Notes: generated from the sequence alone by a model not told the origin. Shown: positions 20,883 through 29,391, numbered from the stretch's first letter. The stretch: DNA of 35,709 bases from CAZEIW01 sp964512305 (GCA_964512305.1 CAZEIW010000120.1:1-35709), one strand, 5' to 3'. Translations and numbers: made by a program.

Positions 20883-23228
20883 ATGAGCGCTGTCGTCGAA
20901 ACCGGCCCGCAGCGCCGGCGCATCGGCGTGCGCGGCGTGGTGCAGGGCGTCGGCTACCGGCCGTTCGTGTTCCGTCTCGCCCGCGAGCTCGGGCTGAGCG
21001 GCTGGGTGCGCAACGATCCGGACGGGGTCTCGATCGAGGCGCAAGGCAACGGCGCCGCCCTCGATGCGTTCGTCGCGCGGCTGCGCGCCGATGCTCCGCC
21101 GCTCGCGCGCGTGATCCGGGTGGCCGAGCGCCCGAGCGCTGCGCGCGCCGGCGAGCGCGGTTTCGAGATCGTCGAGACCGGGCGCGGGCGCTCGCGCACC
21201 GCGATCGGCCCCGACAGCGCGGTGTGCCCGAAGTGCCTGTCGGAACTGTTCGATCCCGTCGACCGGCGCTGGCGCTATCCCTTCATCAACTGCACGGAAT
21301 GCGGGCCGCGCTTCACGCTGACGCGCGAGCTGCCTTATGACCGCGGCCGCACCAGCATGGCGGCGTTCGCGCTGTGCGACCCGTGCCGCATCGAATACGA
21401 AACCCCGTCCGACCGCCGGTTCCACGCCGAGCCCAACGCGTGCCCGAAGTGCGGTCCGCACCTGGCCCTGCTCGACGGCGGCGGCGCGCCGCTCGCCGGG
21501 GAGGACCCGGTCGCGGCCACGCTGCGTCGCTTGCACGCCGGACAGATCGTGGCGATCAAGGGGCTCGGTGGTTTCCATCTCGCCTGCGACGCGCGCAACG
21601 CCGAAGCGGTCGCCCGGCTGCGCCAGCGCAAGCAGCGCGAGGAGAAGCCGTTTGCGGTAATGGTCGCGGGCCTGGCGCCGGCGCGCCGCTGGGCGGAGCT
21701 CGACCCGGAACAGGCGCGCCAGCTCGCTTCGCCGGCGCGGCCCGTCGTGCTGGCGCGTAAGGCCGCGGGCTGCGACGACGGCCTGGCGGGCGTCGCGCCC
21801 GGGCTCGGCTGGCTCGGACTGATGCTGCCGTATACGCCCCTGCACTACCTGCTGTTCCACGAGCACGCCGGCCGGCCGGCCGGGCTCGACTGGGTCGAGC
21901 AGGACCACGGCCTCGCGCTGGTGATGACGAGCGCCAACCCGGGCGGCGAGCCGCTCGTCACCGGCAATGCCGAGGCCGTGCAAAGGCTGCATGGCATCGC
22001 CGACGCGCTCCTGGTGCACGACCGCGACATCGTCGCGCGCTGCGACGACAGCGTGCTGCACGCCTGGTGCAACCCGGACGGTGGCGGCTCGGTGCAGTTC
22101 GTGCGCCGCGCGCGCGGGTTTGCGCCGAACTCGATCCGCCTCGCGCGGGCCGCGCCGGCGGTACTGGCGCTGGGCGGCTACCTGAAGAATACGGCTTGCC
22201 AGACGCGCGGCGACGAAGCGTTCCTGTCGCCACACGTCGGCGATCTCGACGGCGGCGCGGCCTGCCAGGCCCTGATCGAGGCGATTGCGCACCTGCAGCG
22301 CCTGCTGCAGACGCGGCCGGAGGCGATCGCGTGCGACCTGCACCCGGACTTTTTCAGTACCCGGCACGCGGCCGAGCTTGCGGCCGGCCTCGGCGTCGAA
22401 TGCATCGCGGTTCAGCACCACCATGCGCATATCGGCGCCGTGATGGCGGAACATGGGCTGGAAGGCCCTGTCCTTGCGCTGGCGCTCGACGGCGTCGGGC
22501 TCGGGACCGACCGGCGCGCCTGGGGCGGCGAACTTTTGAAGGTCGATGGCGCACGCATGCAGCGCCTCGGCCACCTGCTCGAAATGCCGCAGCCCGGCGG
22601 CGACCGGGCGGCGCGGGAACCGTGGCGCATGGCCGCGGCGGCGCTGCACCTCCTTGGCCGCGGCGATCGGATCCCGGAACGCTTCGCCGCACGGCCGGCC
22701 GCCGCCACGGTCGCGCGCATGCTCGAGCAGCGGATCAACAGCGAGGGGACCAGCAGCATGGGGCGCTGGTTCGACGCCGCCGCCGGCCTTCTCGGCGTGC
22801 GCGCGAAAATGGCGTTCGAGGGCCAGGCCGCGATGCTGCTCGAGGGCCTCGCCGACGGTGCCGGCGAGGCCGACCTGCTGTCGGGCGGCTGGGCCGTCAC
22901 CGGGGACCGGTTGGACCTGCTGCCGCTGGTGGCGAGCCTGGCAGAGGAAGCCGATCCGGCGCGCGGCGCACGCCGCTTCCACGCCACGCTGATCGCGGCG
23001 CTCGACCAATGGGTGGCCATGGCCGCGCGCAGCAGCGGCCTGCAGCGCGTCGTCTTCGGAGGCGGCTGTTTCCTGAACCGGATCCTGTCGCGCGGCCTGC
23101 GCGAGCGGCTGCAGGCGCGCGGTATACAGGTCTGGGAAGCGGCGCAGTCGCCGCCCAACGACGGCGGGCTGAGCCTCGGGCAGGCATGGGTCGCGCAACG
23201 CGCCCTGGAGGAAGAGCGATGTGCCTAG
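20883..23228 (+). CDS. hypF: Carbamoyltransferase HypF
   Basis: The 781-residue enzyme makes the carbamoyl group that becomes the cyanide ligands of the [NiFe] site, using carbamoyl phosphate and ATP and passing it to HypE. Domains in order: acylphosphatase (VRGVVQGVGYR, Arg26 and Asn44 catalytic), a double zinc finger (Cys115/118, 137/140, 165/168, 187/190), a YrdC-like domain (KGLGGFHLACDA, KPFAVM, MTSANPGGEP), and a Kae1-like carbamoyltransferase domain (HHHAH at 512-516, FGGGCFLNR). The length is typical. A three-codon frame, ATG GAT CGA TGA (20875), ends across the hypF ATG. The GAG beside it is the only SD-like sequence. The gene overlaps hypC by 10 nt. Confidence 0.97.
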   Translation: MSAVVETGPQRRRIGVRGVVQGVGYRPFVFRLARELGLSGWVRNDPDGVSIEAQGNGAALDAFVARLRADAPPLARVIRVAERPSAARAGERGFEIVETGRGRSRTAIGPDSAVCPKCLSELFDPVDRRWRYPFINCTECGPRFTLTRELPYDRGRTSMAAFALCDPCRIEYETPSDRRFHAEPNACPKCGPHLALLDGGGAPLAGEDPVAATLRRLHAGQIVAIKGLGGFHLACDARNAEAVARLRQRKQREEKPFAVMVAGLAPARRWAELDPEQARQLASPARPVVLARKAAGCDDGLAGVAPGLGWLGLMLPYTPLHYLLFHEHAGRPAGLDWVEQDHGLALVMTSANPGGEPLVTGNAEAVQRLHGIADALLVHDRDIVARCDDSVLHAWCNPDGGGSVQFVRRARGFAPNSIRLARAAPAVLALGGYLKNTACQTRGDEAFLSPHVGDLDGGAACQALIEAIAHLQRLLQTRPEAIACDLHPDFFSTRHAAELAAGLGVECIAVQHHHAHIGAVMAEHGLEGPVLALALDGVGLGTDRRAWGGELLKVDGARMQRLGHLLEMPQPGGDRAAREPWRMAAAALHLLGRGDRIPERFAARPAAATVARMLEQRINSEGTSSMGRWFDAAAGLLGVRAKMAFEGQAAMLLEGLADGAGEADLLSGGWAVTGDRLDLLPLVASLAEEADPARGARRFHATLIAALDQWVAMAARSSGLQRVVFGGGCFLNRILSRGLRERLQARGIQVWEAAQSPPNDGGLSLGQAWVAQRALEEERCA

Positions 23229-23455
23229 CAATTCCCGCGCGAGTGGTCGAACGCCTGGGCGCGGACATGGTGACCGTCGATCTGGGCGGCGTGCGCAAGG
23301 AGATCTCGGTTGCGCTGCTCGACGCGGTCGAGCCCGGCGACTACGTGATCGTGCACGTGGGTTACGCGCTGGCGCGGCTGGATCCGGAGGAGGCGCAGCG
23401 GACGTTGGAACTGTTTGCCGAGGCTGGAATGAGGACCCAGGAGCAGGGGTCATGA
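23219..23455 (+). CDS. hypC: Hydrogenase assembly chaperone HypC
   Basis: The 78-residue chaperone carries the Fe(CN)2CO intermediate with HypD and delivers it to the large subunit. The essential N-terminal Cys2 and family start MCLAIPARV are present, followed by VDLGGVRKEIS, VEPGDYVIVHVGYALARLD and an acidic helix. The length is typical. A strong SD (GGAGGAAGAG) within the hypF end precedes the ATG, and the first 10 nt overlap hypF. Its TGA is part of an ATGA that opens an 86-codon frame leading to hypD. In most genomes hypD follows directly. Confidence 0.96.
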   Translation: MCLAIPARVVERLGADMVTVDLGGVRKEISVALLDAVEPGDYVIVHVGYALARLDPEEAQRTLELFAEAGMRTQEQGS

Positions 23456-23712
23456 CCGCAACGTCTCACGACGGGCACCTTCCTCGCAGCCGTCACCCCC
23501 GGGCTTGTCCCGGGGGTCCACGCCTGCCCTCAGGGGCCTGCCCCGAGGGTCGGCGCGAGCTGGACGCGCTTCGTCTCGCACCGACGTGGATGGCCGGGAC
23601 AAGCCCGGCCATGACAGCTCAACTGGCAAAGCCAAAGCGAGTGTCATCCCCGGGCGAAGTCCCGGGGATCCACGAGACAAGCCCGGCCATGACGACTTTG
23701 AGCACACGATGA
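23452..23712 (+). CDS. Repeat-encoded 86-codon frame linking hypC and hypD by ATGA overlaps
   Basis: The ATG (23452) overlaps the hypC stop as ATGA. The TGA (23710-23712) overlaps the hypD start as ATGA. A good SD (AGGAG, 8-nt spacing, plus GGGG) precedes it inside hypC. The product would be an 86-residue Arg/Pro/Ser/Gly-rich peptide encoded almost wholly by family 1 repeats (copies D and E). It resembles no functional family, and the peptide itself is probably meaningless. What may matter is ribosome passage, which would keep hypC-hypD translation coupled across the inserted repeats. Translation is not shown, and an open frame here could be chance. Confidence 0.3.
   Translation: MTATSHDGHLPRSRHPRACPGGPRLPSGACPEGRRELDALRLAPTWMAGTSPAMTAQLAKPKRVSSPGEVPGIHETSPAMTTLSTR
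23492..23615 (+). repeat. Palindromic dispersed repeat, family 1, copy D, with nested 27-nt insertion
   Basis: This copy has the same layout as copy C: GTCA start, ACCCCCGGG/CCCGGGGGT (23495-23517), GTCGGCGCGAG, an ACGCGCTTCG centre, CACCGACGTGG, ATGGCCGGG/CCCGGCCAT (23590-23612), TGAC end. Compared with copy C it carries exactly 27 extra bases (23522-23548) at the CCAC|GTCGG junction. The extra bases form their own hairpin (CCCTC, GGGGC and GCCCC, GAGG). Confidence 0.88.
23643..23693 (+). repeat. Palindromic dispersed repeat, family 1, copy E (internally deleted)
   Basis: It begins GTCATCCCCGGG with hairpin ATCCCCGGG/CCCGGGGAT (23646-23669) and GATCCACG, then jumps to ACAAGCCCGGCCATGAC, the right end of the full element. 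The middle and the left half of the second hairpin are missing. It lies 28 nt after copy D and 15 nt before hypD. Confidence 0.8.
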
Positions 23713-24851
23713 AATACGTCGACGAATTCCGCGACGGGCGGCTCGCGCAGGTGCTGGCGGGGCGGATCGCCGGGGCGGCGCGCCCGGAACGCAGCTACTC
23801 GCTCATGGAATTCTGCGGCGGCCACACGCACGCGATCTCGCGCTACGGGGTCGCCGACCTGCTGCCGCCGAACGTGCGCATGATCCATGGCCCGGGCTGT
23901 CCCGTTTGCGTGCTGCCGATCGGACGGCTCGACCTCGCGATCGGTCTCGCGCTCGAGCGTGGCGTCGTGCTGTGCAGCTACGGCGACACGCTGCGCGTGC
24001 CCGCTTCATCGGGCCTGTCGCTGCTGCGGGCCAGGGCGCGCGGCGCCGACGTCCGGATGGTCTACTCGGCCGCCGACGCGATCGCGATCGCGCGCGCCGA
24101 GCCGGCGCGCGAAGTCGTGTTCCTGGCGATCGGGTTCGAGACCACGACGCCGCCCACCGCACTGGTGATCCGGCAGGCGGCCGAGTCGCGCCTGGCCAAT
24201 TTCAGCGTGCTGTGCAACCACGTGCTGACGCCCTCCGCGATCACGCACATCCTGGAGTCGCCCGAGGTGCGGGAGCTCGGCACGGTGCCGATCGACGGCT
24301 TCATCGGGCCGGCGCATGTCAGCACCGTGATCGGCTCGAGGCCGTACGAGTTCTTCGCCGAGGAATACGGCAAGCCGGTCGTGATCGCGGGCTTCGAGCC
24401 GCTCGACGTGATGCTGGCGATCGCGATGCTGATCGACCAGATCAACGAAGGACGCGCCGAGGTCGAGAACGAATTCACGCGCGCGGTGACGCGCGAGGGC
24501 AATCTCAAGGCGCAGGCGCTCGTGTCGGAGGTGTTCGAGCTGCGCCGCAGCTTCGAGTGGCGCGGGCTGGGAGAGGTGCCGTACAGCGCCCTGCGCATTC
24601 GCGACGCCTATCGCGACTTCGACGCCGAGCGGCGCTACGCGCTCGAGTACCGGCCGGTGGCCGACAACAAGGCCTGCGAGTGCGGCGCGATCCTGCGCGG
24701 CGTGCGGCGGCCTGTCGACTGCCGGCTGTTCGGCAGCGTGTGCACGCCGGAGCATCCGATCGGGTCGTGCATGGTGTCGAGCGAAGGCGCGTGCGCGGCC
24801 CACTACGCCTACGGACGGTTCAAGGATGCGCTTCCCGTGGCGGCATCGTGA
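23709..24851 (+). CDS. hypD: Hydrogenase maturation iron-sulfur protein HypD
   Basis: The 380-residue [4Fe-4S] protein works with HypC as the platform on which iron receives its two CN and one CO ligands. Key residues: Cys36 in EFCGGHTHAI, Cys64 and Cys67 in GPGCPVC, GFETTTPPTA, and the C-terminal cluster motif with CECGAI, VDCRLFGSVCTPEHPIGSC and SEGAC. ATG 23709 is chosen because the family starts MKYVDEFRD. The frame stays open upstream through the repeats, so an N-terminally extended product is possible but unlikely. No good SD lies directly upstream, only GAGC about 6 nt away. Start efficiency may therefore rely on the ATGA overlap with the preceding open frame. Confidence 0.96.
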   Translation: MKYVDEFRDGRLAQVLAGRIAGAARPERSYSLMEFCGGHTHAISRYGVADLLPPNVRMIHGPGCPVCVLPIGRLDLAIGLALERGVVLCSYGDTLRVPASSGLSLLRARARGADVRMVYSAADAIAIARAEPAREVVFLAIGFETTTPPTALVIRQAAESRLANFSVLCNHVLTPSAITHILESPEVRELGTVPIDGFIGPAHVSTVIGSRPYEFFAEEYGKPVVIAGFEPLDVMLAIAMLIDQINEGRAEVENEFTRAVTREGNLKAQALVSEVFELRRSFEWRGLGEVPYSALRIRDAYRDFDAERRYALEYRPVADNKACECGAILRGVRRPVDCRLFGSVCTPEHPIGSCMVSSEGACAAHYAYGRFKDALPVAAS

Positions 24852-24860
24852 GGGACCGCC

Positions 24861-25910
24861 ATGACTGAAGTCAGGCCGGACTACGTGCGTCCGCTCGACC
24901 TGAAGCACGGCCGCATCGACATGAGCCACGGCGGCGGCGGCCGCGCGATGGCGCAGCTGATCGACGAGCTGTTCCTGCGCGCGTTCGACAACCCGTGGCT
25001 GCGCCGCAAGAACGACCAGGCATGCTTCACGGTGCCGCCCGGCCGCCTGGTGATGGCGACCGACAGCCACGTGGTGTCGCCGCTCTTCTTCCCCGGCGGC
25101 GACATCGGCTGCCTCTCGGTGCACGGCACGATCAACGACGTGGCGATGGCCGGCGCCCGGCCGCTCTACCTGTCGGCGGGCTTCATCATCGAGGAAGGCT
25201 ATCCGCTGGCGGATCTCAAGCGCATCGTCGATTCGATGGCGCGCGCTTCGCGCGATGCCGAGGTGCCGGTCGTCACCGGCGACACGAAGGTGGTCGAGCG
25301 GGGCAAGGGCGACGGCGTGTTCATCAATACCACGGGCGTCGGCGTCGTGCCCGACGGCATCGAGATCGACGGCGCGCGCGCGCGGCCCGGGGACCGCATT
25401 CTGGTCTCGGGCACGCTCGGCGATCACGGCGTCGCGATCATGTCGCGGCGCGAGAACCTGCGCTTCGAGACCGAGATCGTGTCGGACACGGCGGCGCTGC
25501 ACGGGCTGGTGGCGGCGATGCTGGACGCCGTGCCGCGCGTGCGCGTGCTGCGCGACCCGACCCGCGGCGGACTCGCGGCGACGCTCAACGAGATCGCCTC
25601 GCAGGCCGGCGTCGGGATGCTGCTCGACGAGAGCGCGATCCCGGTCAAGCCGGCAGTCGCGGCGGCGTGCGAATTCCTCGGCCTGGACCCGCTGTACGTC
25701 GCCAACGAGGGCAAGCTGGTGGCGATCTGCGCCCCCGAGGACGCAGCGCCGCTGCTGGCTGCAATGCGGGCGCACCCGCTGGGCGCGCAGGCCGCCCTCA
25801 TCGGCGAGGCGACCACGGATCCGCACCGGTTCGTCCAGATGCGGACGGGGTTCGGCGGCCGGCGCATGGTCGATTGGATCGTGGGCGAGCAGCTGCCGAG
25901 GATCTGTTAG
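24861..25910 (+). CDS. hypE: Hydrogenase cyanide-ligand enzyme HypE
   Basis: The 349-residue protein of the PurM/ThiL-like ATPase family dehydrates the thiocarbamate made by HypF to a thiocyanate and donates CN to the HypCD complex. Visible are MSHGGGGRAMAQLIDELF, ATDSHVVSPLFFPGGDIGCLSVHGTINDVAMAGA, VTGDTKVVERGKGDGVFINTTGVG, RDPTRGGLAATLNEIA, and the flexible tail ending PRIC, whose final Cys349 carries the ligand. The length is typical. A usable SD (GAGGGA) lies between the hypD stop and the ATG. Confidence 0.97.
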   Translation: MTEVRPDYVRPLDLKHGRIDMSHGGGGRAMAQLIDELFLRAFDNPWLRRKNDQACFTVPPGRLVMATDSHVVSPLFFPGGDIGCLSVHGTINDVAMAGARPLYLSAGFIIEEGYPLADLKRIVDSMARASRDAEVPVVTGDTKVVERGKGDGVFINTTGVGVVPDGIEIDGARARPGDRILVSGTLGDHGVAIMSRRENLRFETEIVSDTAALHGLVAAMLDAVPRVRVLRDPTRGGLAATLNEIASQAGVGMLLDESAIPVKPAVAAACEFLGLDPLYVANEGKLVAICAPEDAAPLLAAMRAHPLGAQAALIGEATTDPHRFVQMRTGFGGRRMVDWIVGEQLPRIC

Positions 25911-25915
25911 CCCGA

Positions 25916-27670
25916 GTGAAGATCCTCCTGCTCGCGCACAGCTTCAACAGCCTCACGCAACGCCTGTTCGTCGAGCTGCGCGCGCGCGGCCACCAGGTAA
26001 CGGTCGAGTTCGACATCGCGGACAGCGTCGCCGAGGAGGCCGTCGCGCTGTTCCGCCCCGACCTGATCGTCGCGCCTTACCTGCGGCGCGCGATCCCGGC
26101 GTCCATCTGGCGCCGGCACGTCTGCCTGGTCGTGCATCCGGGCATCGTCGGCGACCGCGGTCCATCGGCGCTCGATTGGGCGATCCTCGAGGGCGAGGAA
26201 CAATGGGGCGTGACCGTCCTGCAGGCCAATGCGGAGATGGACGCCGGCGACGTCTGGTCCGAACGGACCTTTCCGATGCGGCGCGCCAGGAAGGGCAGCC
26301 TGTACCGAAACGAGGTCAGCGATCACGCGAGCCGCGCGGTGCTCGACGCCGTTGCGCGCTTCGAGACCGGCGCCTTCAGGCCGCGGCCGCAGGCCGAGTT
26401 CGACCCCGCCCCGCGCGGCCACCCGCGCCCCCTGATGCGGCAGCCGGTTCGCGCGATCGACTGGCAGCGCGACAGTACCGACACCGTGATGCGCAAGCTC
26501 GACTCGGCAGACGGGTTTCCCGGCGTGCTCGACAGGATGTTCGGCGTCGACTGCCACCTGTTCGACGGCCACCCCGAGCGCGAGCTGGGCGGCCTTCCCG
26601 GCGAGATCCTGGCGCAGCGCGATGGCGCGTTGCTGCGCGCCACCGTCGACGGCGCGGTCTGGATCGGACAGGCGAAGCGGCTCGACCGGCGCGGCGACGA
26701 CGAAGCGTCGTTCAAGCTCCCGGCCGCGGTGGCGTTCGAGGCCGAGGCGGGCGCGCTTGCGCATCGGCCAGCGCCCCTGCAGCGCGGCGCGAGCGGCGGC
26801 TGGGGCGAGCTGCGATATCACGAAGAGAGCGGCGGCGCCGCGGGCCGGGTCGGTTTCCTGCACTTCGACTTCTACAACGGCGCTGCCGGCACCGCGCAGT
26901 GCGAGCGGCTGCTCCAGGCGTACGAGCATGCGCGCAGCAGGCCGACACGGGTGATCGTGCTGATGGGTGGCGCCGACTTCTGGTGCAACGGGATCCACCT
27001 GAACCTGATCGAGGCGGCGCCCAGCCCGGCCGACGAGTCGTGGCGCAACATCAACGTGATCGACGACCTGGCGCGCGCGATCATCGAGACCGACACGCAC
27101 CTGACCGTCGCGGCGATGCGCGGCAACGCCGGCGCCGGCGGTGTGTTCCTGGCGCTGGCGGCCGACCATATCTGGGCACGCGAGGGCGTGATCCTGAACC
27201 CGCACTACCGGAACATGGGCAACCTGTACGGATCGGAGTACTGGACCTACCTGCTGCCCCGCCGCGCCGGTCAGGCGGCCGAATCGATCATGCGCAGCCG
27301 GCTTCCCGTCTCCGCGCCGCAGGCGCAGGCGCTGGGGCTGGTCGATGCCTGCCTGGGCGGCGACGTCGCCGCGTTCGAGCGGGCGGTGGCCGAGCGCGCC
27401 CGCGAGCTGGCGCAGGCCCCGGATCTCGAGCGGCAGTTGCTGGCCAAGCGCGAGCGCCGTGCGAGCGACGAAGCGCAGCGGCCGCTGGCCGCATACCGCG
27501 AGCACGAGCTCATCCAGATGCGGCGCAATTTCTACGGCTTCGACCCGAGCTATCACGTGGCGCGCGCGCACTTCGTTCGCAAGCTGCCGCTCGCGTGGAC
27601 GCCGCGTCACCTGGCACTGCATCGCGGACCGGCCTCGCCTTCCGCGCGAGCCGCGTCGGCAGACGGCTGA
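25916..27670 (+). CDS. hypX: HypX, CO-ligand synthesis enzyme for [NiFe] hydrogenase
   Basis: The 584-residue two-domain protein makes the CO ligand from N10-formyl-tetrahydrofolate under aerobic conditions, as established for HypX. The N-terminal half is a formyltransferase-like domain (KILLLAHSFNSLTQR, PDLIVAPYLRRAIP, HPGIVGDRGPSALDWAI, GVTVLQANAEMDAGDVW). The C-terminal half is enoyl-CoA hydratase/isomerase-like (LMGGADFWCNGIHLNLIEAA, NVIDDLARAIIETD, AAMRGNAGAGGVFLALAADH, LNPHYRNMGNLYGSEYW). GTG 25916 is 5 nt after the hypE stop and starts the conserved first strand (VKILLLAHSFN), with GAGGA as a distant SD. Its presence implies that the cognate hydrogenase matures in air. It is the last hyp gene; no hoxA, hoxB or hoxC follows. 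Confidence 0.95.
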   Translation: MKILLLAHSFNSLTQRLFVELRARGHQVTVEFDIADSVAEEAVALFRPDLIVAPYLRRAIPASIWRRHVCLVVHPGIVGDRGPSALDWAILEGEEQWGVTVLQANAEMDAGDVWSERTFPMRRARKGSLYRNEVSDHASRAVLDAVARFETGAFRPRPQAEFDPAPRGHPRPLMRQPVRAIDWQRDSTDTVMRKLDSADGFPGVLDRMFGVDCHLFDGHPERELGGLPGEILAQRDGALLRATVDGAVWIGQAKRLDRRGDDEASFKLPAAVAFEAEAGALAHRPAPLQRGASGGWGELRYHEESGGAAGRVGFLHFDFYNGAAGTAQCERLLQAYEHARSRPTRVIVLMGGADFWCNGIHLNLIEAAPSPADESWRNINVIDDLARAIIETDTHLTVAAMRGNAGAGGVFLALAADHIWAREGVILNPHYRNMGNLYGSEYWTYLLPRRAGQAAESIMRSRLPVSAPQAQALGLVDACLGGDVAAFERAVAERARELAQAPDLERQLLAKRERRASDEAQRPLAAYREHELIQMRRNFYGFDPSYHVARAHFVRKLPLAWTPRHLALHRGPASPSARAASADG

Positions 27671-27800
27671 CCGGGCCGAGCGCGGCCCCAGGCAATTGAC
27701 TACCCCGGTATTGGGGGCGTTGCCGGCATCGCAGGCCGTTGGCGTACATTCCAGGCTTTGCGAGTCGAAGCAGGGACTGCCGCCGAACTCGAGCCATGCC

Positions 27801-29309
27801 GTGACACCGATCGTCGCCGTGCGCAACCTGAGCAAGTCGTTCCCCGGTGTACGGGCGCTCGACAATTGCCAGTTCGAGCTGATGCCGGGCGAGGTCCACG
27901 GACTGGTCGGCGAAAACGGCGCCGGCAAGTCGACCCTGATGAAGATCCTCGCCGGCGTCTACCGCAAGGACGCGGGCGAGATCCTGTTCGACGGCCGGCC
28001 GGTCGAGATCGACACCCCGCGCGCGGCCCAGGCGCTCGGGATCCGGATCATTCATCAGGAATTGAACCTGATGAACCACCTGAGCGCGGCGCGCAACATC
28101 TTCATCGGCGCCGAGCCGCTGCGCGCCTGGGGCCTGCTGGTCGACGAAAAGCGCCTCCACGAGGACGCGCAGCGCATCTTCGACCGGCTGCGGCTGAAGC
28201 TCGACCCGCGCACGCCGGTGGGCGAGCTCACGGTGGCCAGGCAGCAGCTGGTCGAGGTCGCGAAGGCGCTCGCGTTCGATGCCCGAATGCTCATCATGGA
28301 CGAGCCGACCGCGGCGCTCAACCAGGCCGAGGTCGACGATCTGTTCCGGATCATCGACGACCTTCGCGCGCACGGCGTGGCCGTGGTCTACATTTCGCAC
28401 AAGATGGCCGAGCTCAAGCGGATCTCGGACCGGATGACGATCCTGCGCGACGGCCGATACATCGCCACCGTTGCGACCGCGGAGACCAAGCTGGACGACG
28501 TCATCGCGATGATGGTCGGGCGCGAGCTCGAGCAGGGCGCGGCCGCCGCGCCTGCGGGGGGGGCGGGCGGCGAAGTCGTGCTCGAGGTGAGGAACCTGCA
28601 GCGCGCGAAGGTGCTCAAGGACGTGAGCTTCGTCGCGCGCAAGGGCGAAATCCTCGGCCTCGCCGGCTTGATGGGCGCAGGGCGCACCGAGCTCGCGCGC
28701 GCGGTCTTCGGGGCGGACCCGATCGATTCCGGCGAGATTCTCGTGCACGGACGCAGGGTCCGCGTGCATTCGCCGTCGGACGCCGTGCGCCACGGGATCG
28801 GCTACCTGTCCGAAGACCGCAAGCGGCTCGGTCTCGTCATCCAGCTCGACGTGCGCACCAACGTCGTCCTCGCCAGCCTGCGCAAGTTCCTGTCCCTTGG
28901 ATTCTTCGTCAGGTCGAAGCCGATCGACGCCACCGCGGGCCGCGCCGTCAGGACGCTGGGGATCAAGACGCCGTCGCTGCGCCAGAGCGTCGCTTTGCTG
29001 TCCGGCGGCAACCAGCAGAAGGTCGTGATCGCCAAGTGGCTGGAGCGCGACTGCGAGATCCTTTTCTTCGACGAGCCCACGCGCGGCATCGACGTCGGGG
29101 CCAAGCGCGAGATCTACAAGCTGCTCGAGCTGCTGGCGGCCCAGGGACGGGCGATCGTGATGATCTCCTCCGAGCTGCCGGAGATCCTGCGGGTAAGCCA
29201 CCGGATCCTCGTGATGTGCGAGGGCCGCATCACCGGCGAGGTCGACCGCGCGCAGGCGTCGCAGGAAAGGATCATGCAGCTCGCGACGCAGCAGGGGGCA
29301 CCTGCGTGA
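27801..29309 (+). CDS. Sugar ABC transporter ATPase (RbsA/MglA type, two domains)
   Basis: The 502-residue protein has two fused ATPase domains, typical of CUT2 importers of monosaccharides. Domain 1: Walker A GENGAGKS (37-44), IIHQELNLMNHLS, signature region LTVARQQLVEVAKAL, Walker B MLIMDEPTAAL. Domain 2 has the degenerate Walker A GLMGAGRT usual for this family, LSGGNQQKVVIAKWL and ILFFDEPTRGIDVGAKREIY. GTG 27801 is chosen because conserved sequence starts at once; an ATG at 27796 is out of frame. The 130-nt gap after hypX (27671-27800) should hold the promoter of this operon; TTGACT at 27696 is a possible -35 but no good -10 was found. Downstream enzymes suggest L-fucose or a similar sugar. 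Confidence 0.93.
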   Translation: MTPIVAVRNLSKSFPGVRALDNCQFELMPGEVHGLVGENGAGKSTLMKILAGVYRKDAGEILFDGRPVEIDTPRAAQALGIRIIHQELNLMNHLSAARNIFIGAEPLRAWGLLVDEKRLHEDAQRIFDRLRLKLDPRTPVGELTVARQQLVEVAKALAFDARMLIMDEPTAALNQAEVDDLFRIIDDLRAHGVAVVYISHKMAELKRISDRMTILRDGRYIATVATAETKLDDVIAMMVGRELEQGAAAAPAGGAGGEVVLEVRNLQRAKVLKDVSFVARKGEILGLAGLMGAGRTELARAVFGADPIDSGEILVHGRRVRVHSPSDAVRHGIGYLSEDRKRLGLVIQLDVRTNVVLASLRKFLSLGFFVRSKPIDATAGRAVRTLGIKTPSLRQSVALLSGGNQQKVVIAKWLERDCEILFFDEPTRGIDVGAKREIYKLLELLAAQGRAIVMISSELPEILRVSHRILVMCEGRITGEVDRAQASQERIMQLATQQGAPA

Positions 29310-29391
29310 GCCTGCCGGGCCGCCAAGGGCGGACGGCCCTTTGCGTGCGGCGCAAAGGCAGCCCAACGGGTGCCAACCCGACCGGCCGCCC

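Noticed and set aside
23505..23708. N-terminal extension of HypD through the repeat region
   Set aside because: The frame is open, but HypD proteins start MKYVDEF. The extension is only repeat-encoded sequence starting from a TTG.
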